A DNA stretch of 26,595 bases from Oscillospiraceae bacterium (lineage in GTDB: Bacteria; Bacillota; Clostridia; Oscillospirales; Ruminococcaceae). Location of the stretch: NCBI GenBank assembly GCA_900768245.1, contig CAAGCE010000042.1:1-26595 (forward strand), in the 5' to 3' direction. This document shows, piece after piece, positions 24,906 through 26,595 of the stretch; position 1 is the stretch's first letter, and the number at the start of each line of letters is the position of its first letter. The translations under genes were made by a program, and so were the position numbers. The notes under the pieces are model-generated. The model saw nothing but the letters and a program-made list of their open reading frames with translations. It did not search any database and was not told the DNA's origin.

Positions 24906-25567
24906 TCTTTTTCTACCTCCGTACTATCTTGTCTAATAGACTTCAAATAAGCAGATACTGATTTTGATACTTTAGGCATACAAATATCTTTCAAAGAACA
25001 TTTTAAACATTTAGAACTATATTCAGCTGACGGTACTATTTTATTTTCAAGCATTTCTAATAATTTAGTTGCTGTCTTTTCAACTGTTTCTCTATGATTG
25101 GGGGTAAACTTTACTTCATGTTTACGATGCGAACTTATAAAAAAGATCATACCGTAATCAATCTGACATCCGAACATTTCCTCCATGCACATTGCCTGTG
25201 CACAAAGCTGATATTCATATTCCGGCTCTGTACGAAGGCTGCCATGCTTATACTCGATAGGATATAATTCGTATTTATCGTAACCCAACCAGGGTAAAGC
25301 AACTCCATTATTTGATACCAAAGCTTCAACAGCATCGCAGTTTCCTATCAGGTTCATTCTGCGTGATATTACGCTCATGTTAGAAATGGTGATAATGTTA
25401 TTTCTTGCAGAAATAGAAGCTGAATGAACATTTTTATGTTCAATTGTACCTTTTACAGTATCAGAATTATCATTCCATTGCTGTTCCAGCATAAGTAATC
25501 CAACACGTCTTCTGCAATAATTATATTGTGAAATGTATGAAAGTGGAATATAACTATCGTCTTCCAT
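24902..25567 (-). CDS. cas4: CRISPR-associated exonuclease Cas4, subtype I-C type
   Basis: Cas4 trims prespacers and helps select those next to the correct PAM. The 221-residue protein has the Fe-S cluster cysteines Cys18 (in YCRRR) and Cys187, Cys190, Cys196 (CLKC then five residues then C), and the RecB nuclease residues His44, Asp78 (GNCDAV), Glu105-Lys107 (PIEYK) and the QLCAQAMCMEE helix (120-130). AAGGAGG lies upstream of the ATG. It is the first gene of cas4-cas1-cas2 and lies next to the CRISPR array. Confidence 0.95.
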   Translation of the reverse strand: MEDDSYIPLSYISQYNYCRRRVGLLMLEQQWNDNSDTVKGTIEHKNVHSASISARNNIITISNMSVISRRMNLIGNCDAVEALVSNNGVALPWLGYDKYELYPIEYKHGSLRTEPEYEYQLCAQAMCMEEMFGCQIDYGMIFFISSHRKHEVKFTPNHRETVEKTATKLLEMLENKIVPSAEYSSKCLKCSLKDICMPKVSKSVSAYLKSIRQDSTEVEKD

Positions 25568-25699
25568 ATATTTTCCTCCTTATATTTTACAACGAAATAT
25601 GGTTATAAATAAAAAACTCATATAATAACGTCGACAATTGTTATCACCATGTGTAAAGGGCAACATTGTTTCCGTAAAGCAAAGAAAACGTTGTTACTG
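25568..25699. promoter_or_regulatory. Spacer between cas4 and the array, likely holding the cas4-cas1-cas2 promoter
   Basis: This AT-rich 132-base stretch separates cas4 from the first visible repeat. It must hold the cas promoter unless transcription enters from the array side. No convincing -35/-10 pair stands out; TATTAT near 25622 on the minus strand is a weak -10 candidate. Three near-palindromes occur: ACAATTGTT (25634-25642), AACATTGTT (25662-25670) and AACGTTGTT (25687-25695). Array polarity makes this the trailer, not the leader, side. Confidence 0.4.
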
Positions 25700-26595
25700 A
25701 TTTCAATTCACGCCCCCACGTAAGGGGCGACCAATGCAGCCTGGCTTGCTTTGCTTGATTTTGGCTGTGTTTCAATTCACGCCCCCACGTAAGGGGCGAC
25801 AGGCGCGTTATCATAGTTGCCTACTTCCCAGACAGTTTCAATTCACGCCCCCACGTAAGGGGCGACCCCGTAAGCAGTGCAAAGTCCTCAAAAGCAAGAT
25901 GTTTCAATTCACGCCCCCACGTAAGGGGCGACTTTTTTATACGTGCCACTTCCTCTTGCGAAAATGTTTCAATTCACGCCCCCATGTAAGGGGCGACGGT
26001 AGTTGTCAACATTAAGCCGTAAGGCTTCTATGTTTCAATTCACGCCCCCATGTAAGGGGCGACAACAGCAGCATAATGTCATCACGCTTTATCTTTTTGT
26101 TTCAATTCACGCCCCCATGTAAGGGGCGACACTCAAGGCTTCCGATGTTGTTAAAGTCGGCGAGTTTCAATTCACGCCCCCATGTAAGGGGCGACAATAT
26201 AAATATAATTTTTGTCTTATTTTACATATTGTTTCAATTCACGCCCCCATGTAAGGGGCGACCCATAGAAAAGCATTTGCTGAAGAATCAAAAAATGTTT
26301 CAATTCACGCCCCCATGTAAGGGGCGACAAGTTTGCCTATATACATTGAAGAAGCTATAAGGGTTTCAATTCACGCCCCCATGTAAGGGGCGACCGTTCG
26401 CAACACCATGCGAGATATGATAATGATGGTTTCAATTCACGCCCCCATGTAAGGGGCGACCAAATAAGCGTAAAAGCAAGAAAGTCATCTACAAGTTTCA
26501 ATTCACGCCCCCATGTAAGGGGCGACTATGGAAGTCTATAAAGATACCCCTATACCAAAAGTGTTTCAATTCACGCCCCCATGTAAGGGGCGACC
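25700..26595 (-). CRISPR. Subtype I-C CRISPR array, 14 repeats and 13 full spacers, open at the right edge
   Basis: The 32-base repeats start at 25700, 25769, 25835, 25901, 25966, 26032, 26099, 26164, 26231, 26297, 26363, 26429, 26495 and 26563. Spacers are 33-37 bases. On the minus (crRNA) strand the repeat begins GTCGCCCCTTAC and ends GGGGGCGTGAATTGAAAC, the I-C pattern, with a CGCCCC/GGGGCG hairpin. The first four repeats read CCACG on the plus strand and the other ten read CCATG. The repeat at 25700 has lost its terminal G (A instead), the usual sign of the leader-distal end. The leader should therefore lie beyond the right edge. The last base, 26595, is the first base of the next spacer. 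Confidence 0.97.

Noticed and set aside
25568..25699. CRISPR leader between cas4 and the first repeat
   Set aside because: Repeat orientation (ATTGAAAC at the 3' end on the minus strand), the degenerate repeat at 25700 and the repeat-version switch all point to this being the trailer end.
25734..26360. Two plus-strand open frames with repeated QFTPPRKGR and QFTPPCKGR peptides
   Set aside because: These are translations of the CRISPR repeats, not genes.

Overview
The window looks like the chromosome of an anaerobic, low-to-mid GC Gram-positive gut bacterium, most likely a Ruminococcus-like member of the Clostridia. The reasons are strong GGAGG ribosome sites, lipobox signal peptides, a secreted protein built of Ig-like and fibronectin III repeats, and an oxygen-independent cobalamin pathway. 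Taxonomy is inferred from gene style only. All convincing genes lie on the minus strand, so transcription runs from high to low coordinates.

Region A (right end, 23586-26595) is a CRISPR-Cas adaptation module. It holds cas4, cas1 and cas2 of subtype I-C style and an array of at least 14 repeats (25700-26594) that runs off the right edge. Repeat polarity puts the leader outside the window on the right and the old, degenerate end next to cas4. No effector or interference gene is visible here.

Region B (4010-23517) is one very long cobalamin operon. A consensus promoter (23489-23517) drives a cobalamin riboswitch (about 23241-23470), a further folded leader segment and an intrinsic terminator (23033-23077). 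Seventeen tightly packed genes follow, in this order: cbiK, an ABC importer (binding lipoprotein, permease, ATPase), a three-subunit class I chelatase (cobN-like, chlI-like, chlD-like), an unknown lipoprotein, then cbiD, cbiF, cbiG, cbiH, cbiJ, cbiET, cbiA, cobO and cbiC. Most junctions overlap by 1-22 bases. CbiK, CbiD and CbiG mark the anaerobic (early cobalt insertion) route. cbiL, cbiP, cbiB and the nucleotide-loop genes are not in this window. The puzzle is that a class II cobalt chelatase (CbiK) and a complete ATP-dependent class I chelatase are under one B12 riboswitch and flank an importer. A candidate small membrane ORF sits between the terminator and cbiK.

Region C (102-3771) is a two-gene unit with its own promoter and terminator: a family 8 glycosyltransferase and, translationally coupled to it, a large secreted Ig-like/FN3 protein. 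Between regions B and C lies about 300 bases of non-coding DNA with inverted and direct repeats. The first 66 bases of the window form a long imperfect hairpin of unknown origin.
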